This document shows positions 14,637 to 22,944 of a stretch of 38,773 nucleotides of DNA, piece by piece. Numbering within the stretch: position 1 is the stretch's first letter; each line of letters opens with the position of its first letter. The stretch is from Oscillospiraceae bacterium (lineage in GTDB: Bacteria > Bacillota > Clostridia > UMGS1840 > HGM11507), in assembly GCA_015068525.1 (NCBI GenBank), contig SVKJ01000014.1, positions 1 through 38,773 of the forward strand, in the 5' to 3' direction. The notes below the pieces were generated by a model. It saw nothing but the letters and a program-made list of their open reading frames with translations. It did no database searches and had not been told where the DNA came from. The translations under genes and the position numbers were made by a program.

Positions 14637-17306
14637 TTATCTTAATTTATTTATTTCCTCTTCCAGTTTGGAAAAGTTTTCTCCGAAAGTTTTCCAGTCG
14701 CCCTTTTGCATTGAGTCTTTTAATTTATCGTAGAGTTCAACAATCTGAGGATTTTTTTCTTCTGTTACAGTTTCGGAATATTCCGGAAGATTTATCTCAG
14801 GTTTTCCCATTTCATAATTAAAGAGTTTATACAAAGCTTTTTCCAAAGTCTCTTCCATTACTATATTATCACTGTATGCAACGATTACTCTTTTAAGTTC
14901 AGGAAGAGAACTTTGTGTTCCCGAAGAAATGTATACAGGCTCTATATATAAAAGCGAGTTTTTAACAGGGATTGTAAGCATATTACCTCTTATAACCGTA
15001 CTTCCGCCCTGCCCCCATAGAGTCATTTCTCTTGATATTTCAGGATCGTTATCTATTTTATTTTCAATCTGAAGTGTTCCGTAGATATTTTCGCCTTTAG
15101 GGAAGGTATATAAAATGATATCGCCGTATCCGTCTTTATCGCAGTTTACTGCAATCCAGCCCACAAGATTCTGCTTTCCTGACATAGTATAAGGAATCAT
15201 AAGAACTAAACTTCCTTCTTCCTTAAACGTTGTCATAATACTGTAATAAGGGCTGACATACTGTTCTTCGCCCTGATACTTTTCTTTTGCAATATCCCAG
15301 AGGTCTGTTTTGTTATAAAAGATTTCAGGATTATCAGTGTGGTATCTTTTATATACATTCGTCTGAATTTTAAACATTGCTTCAGGATACTGAAGATGGG
15401 AAGAAATCCCCTCAGGCATATCTTCCTTTTCAAAAAACGACGGATAAATCCTGTTATAACTTGCAATAATCGGATCCGACTTATCAGTAATATAGAACTT
15501 AACCTCTCCGCTATAAGCATCGACAACTGCTTTTGCTGATTCCCTTATATAATTTATCCTTTCTCCCATAAAAGTAGTTTTATAAGAATACGGATAATTT
15601 TCGCTCACAGTATAACAGTTTACAACCCATTTAACTCTGCCGTTTTCATCAATAACAATATACGGATCACTGTCAACAGTTAAAAACGGTGCAACCGTCT
15701 TTACTCTTTCCAACACATTTTTATTTATTAGAAGCCTACTGTCCGAATCAACATAATTTGAAATAAGAAGTTCAAAATCCCTTAAATAAAGAGAATACAG
15801 AACTTTGTTAAAAGGAGTCATTTTAATTCCTGAAGAACCTGTATAGGAATATTCCACGTCACTGTCGCCAAGCGAATAATCGAGTTCTTTATATTTTGAA
15901 TTTGCAATAACATAATCGTTATTCATTTCGCCGTAATATATTCTTGGTTCTTTAATTTCAAGTTCCTTTGCATACGACTCGGTAGGAATATTTTTAACTA
16001 AAAATTCAGGCTGTCCTTCACTTGTTACAGTATTTACTCTGACAGCTGCAACCCCATACCCATGAGTAAATCTCAGTCTTTCGTTTATAAACGATTTTGT
16101 GGTATCGGCTATATTTTCCGAGTTGAATTCTCTTGCTGCAAGTCCTACTGCAGTAGGATAACCGTCAATATCATACATAACAATATCAAGGTCGTTAAAG
16201 TTATAGTAATTTCGTATGCTTTGCACCTGGTTAATTGCTTTTAAGGTTGACGGATAATCTATAATTCTTGTATTGGTTATGGTACTATGTTCCTCTTTAA
16301 GATCTTCGTTTGACAAAGTATATGATATTGGGAATACATTATTTTTTACTTTGGTAAGATTATACGCTTCTCTTGTATAGGAAATATTATTTGATATATA
16401 AGGACTTTCAACAGTAACTTCAGACGGTTTTACATAGAAAGTCTGGGTAGCCATTGCAACAAGGGAAAAAACAATATATGTTGCAGGATATAAAAGAAGT
16501 GAAAAAACTGCAAGTTTTCTTCTTTTCTTTAAAAATAGTATTACACTGAAAACAACAGCTAAAACCAGCACAAACGGAATGACACTATAATAAAGTTTCC
16601 ATATTGTAACATTAGTAAACCCTGCTCCCGTAAAGGACGCAGATGTATCATAAAGCATTTCTTCCGCACTTATGCCATAAGTTGCCACCTTTACTAAAAC
16701 ATAGGAAAGTAAATTTATTATATTATGAATCATTATGTTTTTTTCATTAAGGATATTTCCTACCTCGTTAATGCCGAGTCTTGCGTATAAAAATACGTAC
16801 AGGATTAAAATCCCTATAAAAAGTATAGCAAATATCCCTGAAAGTGTATCAAAAAGCGCTTCATAAAACGGTCTTAAAAAAAGAAAGTAACCTATATCCT
16901 TATTAAATACGGGATCAGAAGTACCTGTAAATGTCGGAGATGCAAAAAGAAGATATTTTTCGTGCATGGTTATCTGAATAATACTGCTTACAACTGAAGA
17001 AAAAATAAGGGAAATTACTATAACCGTATATTTTTTTGAAAGAAAATCAAAAGTTGAATCAATTTTCAAAAGATTTTTCTTTAAAAAGAAAATGCTTACA
17101 TAAGAAATTACAAAAACTATAAGAAAACTTAAAGTCTGAAAGGTAATTTTCACTTTAAGATTAGTAAAAAATACTTCTAAAAAGTTTTCGCCTATTTCCT
17201 TATACGCGTTGTAATCAAAGTATATTCCCGTGCCTATTGTAATAATAAGCACCAAAACGGCAATTATACCGATTGTTATTAAGTTTTTGGGGTTTAATGT
17301 TCTCAT
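14637..17306 (-). CDS. UPF0182 family membrane protein
   Basis: Large membrane protein of unknown function found across Firmicutes, Actinobacteria and Cyanobacteria. The 889 residues fit the family (about 900). The N-terminal third carries about seven hydrophobic helices (roughly 12-29, 52-75, 92-112, 155-177, 193-212, 235-259, 265-289), followed by a large domain, probably extracellular, with conserved stretches such as VRVNTVTSEGQPEFLVKNIP and EPRIYYGEMNN, and a short acidic helical tail with LPEYSETVTEEKNPQIVELY. It lies downstream of ftsY on the same strand but 251 bp of repeat DNA intervenes. No function should be assigned. Confidence 0.92.
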   Translation of the reverse strand: MRTLNPKNLITIGIIAVLVLIITIGTGIYFDYNAYKEIGENFLEVFFTNLKVKITFQTLSFLIVFVISYVSIFFLKKNLLKIDSTFDFLSKKYTVIVISLIFSSVVSSIIQITMHEKYLLFASPTFTGTSDPVFNKDIGYFLFLRPFYEALFDTLSGIFAILFIGILILYVFLYARLGINEVGNILNEKNIMIHNIINLLSYVLVKVATYGISAEEMLYDTSASFTGAGFTNVTIWKLYYSVIPFVLVLAVVFSVILFLKKRRKLAVFSLLLYPATYIVFSLVAMATQTFYVKPSEVTVESPYISNNISYTREAYNLTKVKNNVFPISYTLSNEDLKEEHSTITNTRIIDYPSTLKAINQVQSIRNYYNFNDLDIVMYDIDGYPTAVGLAAREFNSENIADTTKSFINERLRFTHGYGVAAVRVNTVTSEGQPEFLVKNIPTESYAKELEIKEPRIYYGEMNNDYVIANSKYKELDYSLGDSDVEYSYTGSSGIKMTPFNKVLYSLYLRDFELLISNYVDSDSRLLINKNVLERVKTVAPFLTVDSDPYIVIDENGRVKWVVNCYTVSENYPYSYKTTFMGERINYIRESAKAVVDAYSGEVKFYITDKSDPIIASYNRIYPSFFEKEDMPEGISSHLQYPEAMFKIQTNVYKRYHTDNPEIFYNKTDLWDIAKEKYQGEEQYVSPYYSIMTTFKEEGSLVLMIPYTMSGKQNLVGWIAVNCDKDGYGDIILYTFPKGENIYGTLQIENKIDNDPEISREMTLWGQGGSTVIRGNMLTIPVKNSLLYIEPVYISSGTQSSLPELKRVIVAYSDNIVMEETLEKALYKLFNYEMGKPEINLPEYSETVTEEKNPQIVELYDKLKDSMQKGDWKTFGENFSKLEEEINKLR

Positions 17307-17335
17307 ATCGGGTCATTCCTTTCAATGTTATGTAT

Positions 17336-17555
17336 AATTAGGAGTTAGGAATTAGGAATTAGGAATGAATGTATAAATTACTTACGTAATTTATGAATTA
17401 AATGGAAAATCTTCGATTTTAAATAATTTTTGATCATATAACAAATATAACAATGTTTATTGGATTAACATAAAATGAAAATTATAAACTGCAAAAGGCT
17501 GTATAGCATCTTTTGCATTCCTTCATTCCTCATTCCTGACTCCTAATTCCTAATT
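17336..17555. repeat. MITE-like repeat element between ftsY and UPF0182 gene
   Basis: The left end carries TTAGGAATTAGGAATTAGGA (about 17346-17365) and the right end its inverse, TTCATTCCTCATTCCTGACT and TCCTAATTCCTAATT (17522-17555), giving a roughly 220-bp element with terminal inverted repeats. Internal hairpins: ATAAATTAC/GTAATTTAT (17373-17381/17386-17394) and GCAAAAG-GCTGTATAGC-AT-CTTTTGC (17491-17516). There is no coding region. Confidence 0.7.
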
Positions 17556-17557
17556 AA

Positions 17558-18463
17558 TTAAAAAATTGCTTTCGCAAATTCCTCCGGTTCAAAAACTGAA
17601 AAGTCGTCTTTCCCTTCTCCCACACCGATAAATTTAACAGGAATATTTTTTTCCTTACATATAGAGATTACGATACCTCCCTTTGCAGTACCGTCAAGCT
17701 TGGTTAAAACAAGACCTGTAACCTCTGTTTGTTTTGTAAATTCCCTTGCCTGAATAACGCCGTTCTGCCCTGTTGTTGCATCTAAAACAAGCAGGGTTTC
17801 AAGGTCAGACGAGGGAAGTTCCCTTTTTATAACCCTGTAAATTTTATTAAGTTCATCCATCAGATTTTTCTTATTATGAAGTCTTCCTGCAGTATCACAA
17901 ATTAAAATATCTGTTCCCTTTGCTTTAGCAGAAGTTATAGCATCAAAAACAACTGCCGCAGGGTCTGCCCCCTCTGTATGCTTAACTATAGGGCAGTCCA
18001 CTCTGTCAGCCCATATTTTAAGTTGCTCGGAAGCAGCAGCCCTGAACGTATCCCCTGCTGCAAGCATTACACTTTTTCCCATATTCTTATAATACGATGC
18101 AAGTTTTCCGATTGAAGTAGTTTTACCCACACCGTTTACCCCTACAACAAGAATTACTGAGGGCTTTGTGTTAAGTTTCATTTCAGTATTATTAGATGTT
18201 AAAATATCTGCTATAATTTCATAAAGTTTTTCCTTTATATCGGAAGGCTCCGTAATTTTTTCTTCATCTGCAACATCTCTTAGAGTATCAATTATTTCTA
18301 TTGAGGTTTCGGCACCTACATCAGCCATAATAAGCGCTTCTTCAAGTTCCTCGAAAAGTTCTTCATCAACAGTTTTAAACATATTAAAAACGCCGTCAAT
18401 CTTCCCCTTTATAGCCTCTTTAGTCCCCGTAAGAGATGCTTTTAATTTATCAAAAAATGCCAT
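17558..18463 (-). CDS. ftsY: Signal recognition particle receptor FtsY
   Basis: Membrane-associated SRP receptor GTPase that docks Ffh-ribosome complexes to the translocon. The 301 residues include the N-terminal helical N domain and the G domain with GVNGVGKTTSIGK (108-120), GDTFRAAASEQL, DTAGRLHNKKNLM and TKLDGTAKGG. The acidic A domain of E. coli FtsY is absent, as usual in Firmicutes. Its ATG overlaps the smc stop codon by 1 nt, so the two genes are co-transcribed. Confidence 0.97.
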   Translation of the reverse strand: MAFFDKLKASLTGTKEAIKGKIDGVFNMFKTVDEELFEELEEALIMADVGAETSIEIIDTLRDVADEEKITEPSDIKEKLYEIIADILTSNNTEMKLNTKPSVILVVGVNGVGKTTSIGKLASYYKNMGKSVMLAAGDTFRAAASEQLKIWADRVDCPIVKHTEGADPAAVVFDAITSAKAKGTDILICDTAGRLHNKKNLMDELNKIYRVIKRELPSSDLETLLVLDATTGQNGVIQAREFTKQTEVTGLVLTKLDGTAKGGIVISICKEKNIPVKFIGVGEGKDDFSVFEPEEFAKAIF

Positions 18464-21400
18464 TATTTCTTCAATCCTTCCTGCTCAACCTCATCTATAT
18501 TTAACGATAATAGTTTGGAAACACCCTTTTCCTGCATAGTAACGCCGTATAAAGTGTCCGCCGATTCCATAGTTCCTCTTCTGTGAGTGATAACTATAAA
18601 CTGAGTATCTTTTTTAAACTTTTCCAAATACTCGGCATATCTGTAAACATTATTATCGTCAAGTGCCGCTTCAATTTCGTCAAACAAGCAGAACGGAGTA
18701 GGTTTAACCTTTATTATTGCAAATAAAAGTGCAATAGCTGTAAACGCTTTTTCTCCCCCTGATAATAAACTTATGGTTGTAAGTTTCTTTCCGGGAGGCT
18801 GAACTTCAATTTCAATTCCGCTTTCCAAAACATTGTCAGGCTCGGTAAGTCGAAGTTCCCCTCTTCCTCCGCCAAACAGTTCAATATATGTTTCATTAAA
18901 TGACTGGGCAATTAAATTAAACTGTTTTATAAATATTTCTTTCATCAGTTTAATCATATCTGAAATAATTGTTTCTAAGTTTTCTTTGGCAGAAAGAAGG
19001 TCTGCTCTTTGAGTAGTTAAAAATCCGTATCTTTCGCTTACTTTTTCGTATTCTTCTATCGCATCAATATTTATATTGCCAAGTGACTTGATTTTATTCT
19101 TAAGTTCGGAAATTTTTCTTTGAGCACTTGCAAGTGAGCCGATATCTTTTTTAATTTCTTCGGCATCTGAAATAGTAAGTTCGTAAGATTCCCAGAGGTT
19201 ATTTACCGTCTGCTCAATATCAGAGTCTATTTTATTTACCTTAACTTCAAGTTTAGTATGCGCTTCGTTCTGGGCAATAAACTTTTCTCTTAAATCTCTT
19301 GACAGTTTCTGACTGCCCTCCAGTTCCTTTTCGGTGTTTTCTTTCCTGGTTTTATTACCTGAAATTTTTAATAAAAATTCTTCGATGCTTTCTTTTGCAC
19401 CGTCAATCTGATTTTTTCTAAAATCAATTTCGTCTTCAATATCGGCTATTTTTTCCAAAGACTCTTTTATAAACTTATCTTTTAATTCTATATCCTTTTT
19501 ATAATTTTCCTTTTCTTTTAAAATCGCATTTATTTTATCTTCTTCAAATTCAATATCTTTACTCTTTTCGGCAATTTTAAATTTTAAGGAATTTATTTCT
19601 TCATTTATTTCATCTTTTTTCTCTGAAACTTTGGAATAATCGCTGTCTTTTAAACTAATTTTGGTTTCAATTTCAGTAATCTTTTTATTTAAATTTTCTT
19701 CCTTTTCATCAATTTCTGTGATATGTTTATTATTATCTGAAATTTTTTCTTTTAGTGAAGATATTTCGTCATTATGATTTTTTATATCTTCGCTTATCTG
19801 ATAATACAGTTCTTTCTGATATTTAAGTGAAGATAAAAGTTCGATTTTTAATGAATTTGCTTTTTTCTTATCCTCTGAAACACTGTCTATCTTATGTATG
19901 ATTTCCTGCAAATCTTTTTCTTCTTTTTCAAGCGTTTTATTTAATCCGTCAAGGGTTTTTTCTAAATCCTTTTCTTCTTTTTCAAGGTTTGAAATTTCAG
20001 CGGCTCTTTGCATACCGCCAAGGTTATTTTTATATTCTCCCCCTGTAATCGAACCTCCGATATTAAATATTTCTCCCGTTAAGGTTACTGCTTTAAAAGA
20101 ATGTTTATACTTATTGGTAGCCAAAATAGCAGTATCTATGTCTGAAAATACTGCTACCCTGAGTAGTAAACTCTCAATAATTTTTTTATACTTTTCATCA
20201 CAGGAAACTAAGGAAGAAGCCATTCCTATAAAACCTTTTTCCCCTTTTAAATCTTCTTTTATTTCTGTTTGCGGTTTAATGGTTGAAAGAGGCATAAAGG
20301 TAACTCTTCCTAATTTGTTTTCCTTTAAATAGGCAATCGAATTTTTAGCATCCTGCTCACTTTCGCACACGATATTTCCCGATGCACCGCCAAGTGCCGA
20401 ATCTATAGCCTTTGCGTACTGAGAGTCAGTTTTGATAAGAGATACAACCGTTCCGAAAAGTTTAGCACCTTTTGGTTTTAAATTTAAAAGTTCCTTAACA
20501 CCTTTAGGACTTCCTGTAAAATTGCTTTCCATATCTTTTAACATATCAAGGCGGTTTTTAACCTTATTGATGCTGTTTTTTGTAAAGTCAATCTTTGAAA
20601 GCGTTTCGTTTTTCTCTTCTTCTTTTTTATCTTTTGATAAAGTAAGATTGTCATATTCTTTTTTAAAGGTTTCTTCTTCACATTCAATTTTATCAAGATT
20701 TTTTTCTATAGATAAAATTTCTTTGTCAAGACTTAAAAGTTTATCGTTTTTCTCACTAAAATTAAGTTCGCTTTGTTCTGTTCTTTCTTTCAAACTTTCA
20801 TTAAGAGTTAAGTATGACGACTTATGAGCCTTTAAATTTATAAATTCAGTATTAAAATCTGAAAGTGAAAGTTTAAGTTCGGAAAGAGATGAATTATGAG
20901 AATTTATATCAGTAAGTATAGCATTTAATTTTTCGTAAAGTTCGTTTGCTTTTTTCTCTAATTCTTCTTTTTCAAGTTTTAATACACGAACATTTTGGGA
21001 AAATAAATTTTCATTTTCTGAAAATTCGTCACTTTTTTTAATAAGTTCTTCTTTTTCTGACTCAAGTCTTTTAACATTTTCGTTTTCATGAGCAATATTG
21101 TTTTTTGAAATTTCTATTTGATTTTCATAAGTTTTTATATTATATTCAAGATTATAATTTTCCTGAAGCAAAGTATCATTCTCTGCCTGAAGATCACGGG
21201 AAAGTGTTGACAGTTGTTCAATCTTTAAATCAAGTTCTGAAAGTGTATTTTTAGTTTCTTCCAAAACTTCCTTGGAATCGGAAAAATCTTTGGCAATTTT
21301 TTCTAAAGATTCTTTATATTCATAATAATTTCTTAACCATACATTGACTTCTAAATCCTTTAATTCGTCACGGATAATTAAGTATTTCTTAGCCTTTTCG

Positions 21401-22026
21401 GACTGTACCTTAAGTGGTTCAAGCTGGTTTTCAAGTTCGAAAATAATGTCATTAAGTCTTGTAATGTTATCGTTTGTATTATTAAGTTTTCTTTCCGCTT
21501 CGTCCTTCTTATGATGATACTTTGAAATTCCGCACGCTTCTTCAAAAAACACTCTTCTTTCAGACGGTTTGCCTGCAATGATATTATCAATTTTACCCTG
21601 ACCGACTAAAGAATACCCGTCCTTCCCAAGACCTGTATCCATAAAAAGTTCCTGAATGTCTTTAAGACGGCATTGAGATTTGTTTATGTAATACTCACTG
21701 TCACCCGAACGGAAAAGCCTTCTTGTAACCAATACTTCGTCAAAATCAATGTTAAGCCCCCTGTCTTTATTATCAACAAGAAGATTAACCTCACAAAAAC
21801 CAAGCGGTTTTCTTTTCTGAGTACCCGAAAAAATAACATCTTCCATCTTTCCGCCACGAAGAGTTTTGATGCTTTGCTCACCCATAACCCATCTTATAGC
21901 ATCGGAAATGTTACTTTTACCGCTCCCGTTAGGACCTACTACACAAGTTATTCCTTTTTCAAAAGTTAAATCAATCTTATCAGGAAAAGATTTAAACCCC
22001 GTTAATTCTATCGATTTAAAAAACAT
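18463..22026 (-). CDS. smc: Chromosome segregation protein SMC
   Basis: Condensin ATPase that compacts and segregates the chromosome with ScpA and ScpB. The 1187 residues are typical. Walker A GPNGSGKSNISDAIRWVMGE begins at residue 31. Long coiled coils (about 165-500 and 680-1020) flank the hinge (about 505-670, containing PKGVKELL and FGTVVSLI). The C-terminal head has the ABC signature LLSGGEKAFTAIALL and the Walker B-D-loop PFCLFDEIEAALDDNNV; the more usual form is LDEADAALDD, so the FDEIE variant is mildly unusual. It forms an operon with ftsY. Confidence 0.97.
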   Translation of the reverse strand: MFFKSIELTGFKSFPDKIDLTFEKGITCVVGPNGSGKSNISDAIRWVMGEQSIKTLRGGKMEDVIFSGTQKRKPLGFCEVNLLVDNKDRGLNIDFDEVLVTRRLFRSGDSEYYINKSQCRLKDIQELFMDTGLGKDGYSLVGQGKIDNIIAGKPSERRVFFEEACGISKYHHKKDEAERKLNNTNDNITRLNDIIFELENQLEPLKVQSEKAKKYLIIRDELKDLEVNVWLRNYYEYKESLEKIAKDFSDSKEVLEETKNTLSELDLKIEQLSTLSRDLQAENDTLLQENYNLEYNIKTYENQIEISKNNIAHENENVKRLESEKEELIKKSDEFSENENLFSQNVRVLKLEKEELEKKANELYEKLNAILTDINSHNSSLSELKLSLSDFNTEFINLKAHKSSYLTLNESLKERTEQSELNFSEKNDKLLSLDKEILSIEKNLDKIECEEETFKKEYDNLTLSKDKKEEEKNETLSKIDFTKNSINKVKNRLDMLKDMESNFTGSPKGVKELLNLKPKGAKLFGTVVSLIKTDSQYAKAIDSALGGASGNIVCESEQDAKNSIAYLKENKLGRVTFMPLSTIKPQTEIKEDLKGEKGFIGMASSLVSCDEKYKKIIESLLLRVAVFSDIDTAILATNKYKHSFKAVTLTGEIFNIGGSITGGEYKNNLGGMQRAAEISNLEKEEKDLEKTLDGLNKTLEKEEKDLQEIIHKIDSVSEDKKKANSLKIELLSSLKYQKELYYQISEDIKNHNDEISSLKEKISDNNKHITEIDEKEENLNKKITEIETKISLKDSDYSKVSEKKDEINEEINSLKFKIAEKSKDIEFEEDKINAILKEKENYKKDIELKDKFIKESLEKIADIEDEIDFRKNQIDGAKESIEEFLLKISGNKTRKENTEKELEGSQKLSRDLREKFIAQNEAHTKLEVKVNKIDSDIEQTVNNLWESYELTISDAEEIKKDIGSLASAQRKISELKNKIKSLGNINIDAIEEYEKVSERYGFLTTQRADLLSAKENLETIISDMIKLMKEIFIKQFNLIAQSFNETYIELFGGGRGELRLTEPDNVLESGIEIEVQPPGKKLTTISLLSGGEKAFTAIALLFAIIKVKPTPFCLFDEIEAALDDNNVYRYAEYLEKFKKDTQFIVITHRRGTMESADTLYGVTMQEKGVSKLLSLNIDEVEQEGLKK

Positions 22027-22060
22027 AACTTCTCACTTTCAAAAAATATTATTTGATGCT

Positions 22061-22089
22061 ATTATATCAAAAAAATCCTTTTATTTCAA
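22061..22089 (-). promoter_or_regulatory. smc promoter within a hairpin
   Basis: TTGAAA (22089-22084), 17-nt spacer, TATAAT (22066-22061), reading toward smc. The -35 and spacer overlap an inverted repeat, AAAATCCTT (22072-22080) with AAGGATTTT (22088-22096), which itself resembles a terminator. Confidence 0.75.
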
Positions 22090-22178
22090 GGATTTTTAAA
22101 CAAAATCTATTGATATTTTTAATAAACTTACATAAAATATAATATCTTCCAAATACAAGTTCTTTAACAATATTGATG

Positions 22179-22207
22179 TTGACAAAAACAAAACAATATG
22201 CTACAAT
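22179..22207 (+). promoter_or_regulatory. Promoter of the type III toxin-antitoxin locus
   Basis: TTGACA (22179-22184), a 17-nt spacer, and TACAAT (22202-22207): a near-perfect sigma-A promoter whose start would fall just at the beginning of the tandem repeats. Strong antitoxin RNA expression is expected of such loci. Confidence 0.88.
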
Positions 22208-22212
22208 ATAGT

Positions 22213-22310
22213 CGAAGAATAGGTGTGAGGGTAGCACCTTTATAAAGAAGTCCCCATCAAAGATTAGGTGTGAGGGTAACACCTTTATAAAGAAGTCCCA
22301 ACGGAAGATA
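22213..22310 (+). ncRNA. Type III antitoxin RNA: 2.2 tandem 45-nt repeats (CptI/TenpI-like)
   Basis: Two 45-nt direct repeats (anchors AGGTGTGAGGG at 22221 and 22266) plus a partial third (CGGAAGAT, 22303-22310) lie between promoter and terminator. Each repeat has an AGGTGT stem closing on (A/G)CACCT with a 7-nt loop GAGGGTA; the only stem difference keeps pairing (T-A in copy 2, T-G in copy 1). The loop GGG can pair with the CCC of AAGAAGTCCC downstream, giving an H-type pseudoknot, which is how ToxI/CptI repeats fold. The toxin ribonuclease is expected to cut the precursor once per repeat and be neutralised by the units. The assignment rests on architecture and on the adjacent gene. Confidence 0.85.
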
Positions 22311-22311
22311 T

Positions 22312-22340
22312 GCCCTTGCATTGTATAATGCAGGGGCTTT
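22312..22340 (+). terminator. Attenuating terminator between antitoxin RNA and toxin gene
   Basis: GCCCTTGCATT (22312-22322), loop GTAT, AATGCAGGGGC (22327-22337): an 11-bp stem with one G-U pair followed by only three U. A leaky terminator here is diagnostic of type III toxin-antitoxin loci and keeps toxin mRNA below antitoxin RNA. Confidence 0.88.
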
Positions 22341-22361
22341 AATCTTACAGCGAGGAATAAT

Positions 22362-22829
22362 ATGAACAAAAGCAATAAAAAATACAAATTAAATTATCTT
22401 ACCGAAGATTTTTATAAAAAATATAATTCTGACTCTTATCCTGAAATAGAAAACAAATCAAATCGACCTTATATGGTGATGCTTGTTCAGATTGAAAACA
22501 ATACATTTGCAATTCCATTTCGAACAAATTTAAAACATAATAACTGTTACAAATTTGAAAATTCGTCTCGTCCTACCCAAAGCATAACAGGACTTGACTA
22601 TTCTAAAGCAGTTATTGTAAATGACAGTAACTACATAGGAGCGCCTGCAAGAATAAATGATATGGAATATACTGAACTTGATACAAATTATCATATTATT
22701 ATCAAAAGATTTACAACTTTTGTAAAAGGATATATTAAATATGCTAATGGAAGGCTCAATGAATTCCAGGCAAAAAAATATAAATATACAACACTCAAAT
22801 ATTTTCACAATGAACTTGGGATAGAATAA
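22362..22829 (+). CDS. Type III toxin-antitoxin system endoribonuclease (CptN/TenpN-like, ToxN superfamily)
   Basis: Predicted sequence-specific endoribonuclease toxin of 155 residues, matching the length of CptN, TenpN and ToxN. The segments RPYMVMLVQIENNTFAIPFR (35-54), with following TNLKH, and GLDYSKAVIV (77-86) fit the conserved core of the CptN/TenpN branch, and the C-terminal half is helical. The upstream tandem repeats and leaky terminator make the call much stronger than sequence alone. GAGG lies 6 nt before the ATG. A strong terminator follows the stop. Such systems can act as abortive-infection phage defence or plasmid stabilisers. CptN is the likelier branch because of the 45-nt, two-copy repeats and known occurrence in Clostridia; TenpN is the alternative. 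Confidence 0.85.
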   Translation: MNKSNKKYKLNYLTEDFYKKYNSDSYPEIENKSNRPYMVMLVQIENNTFAIPFRTNLKHNNCYKFENSSRPTQSITGLDYSKAVIVNDSNYIGAPARINDMEYTELDTNYHIIIKRFTTFVKGYIKYANGRLNEFQAKKYKYTTLKYFHNELGIE

Positions 22830-22853
22830 CGCTGATAATAGCGTTATTTTTTT
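22825..22853 (+). terminator. Terminator of the toxin gene
   Basis: AATAACGCT (22825-22833), 6-nt loop, AGCGTTATT (22840-22848), then a run of T to 22853. The stem includes the toxin stop codon. Confidence 0.88.
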
Positions 22854-22944
22854 ATAAAAAATCCTTTTATTTTGAGTTTTTTTAATATTTTTAGGACAAC
22901 TAAAATAAACTGTACTAAACGGAACGAAAGGAATGATTTTAATT

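Noticed and set aside
19898..20332. Long plus-strand frames within smc (also 20432-20827)
   Set aside because: They are antisense to coiled-coil coding sequence, which yields Ser/Phe-rich open frames by chance.
22213..22310. CRISPR or simple tandem repeat
   Set aside because: Only 2.2 copies without spacers, set between a promoter and a terminator upstream of a ToxN-like gene; the type III antitoxin explanation covers all parts.
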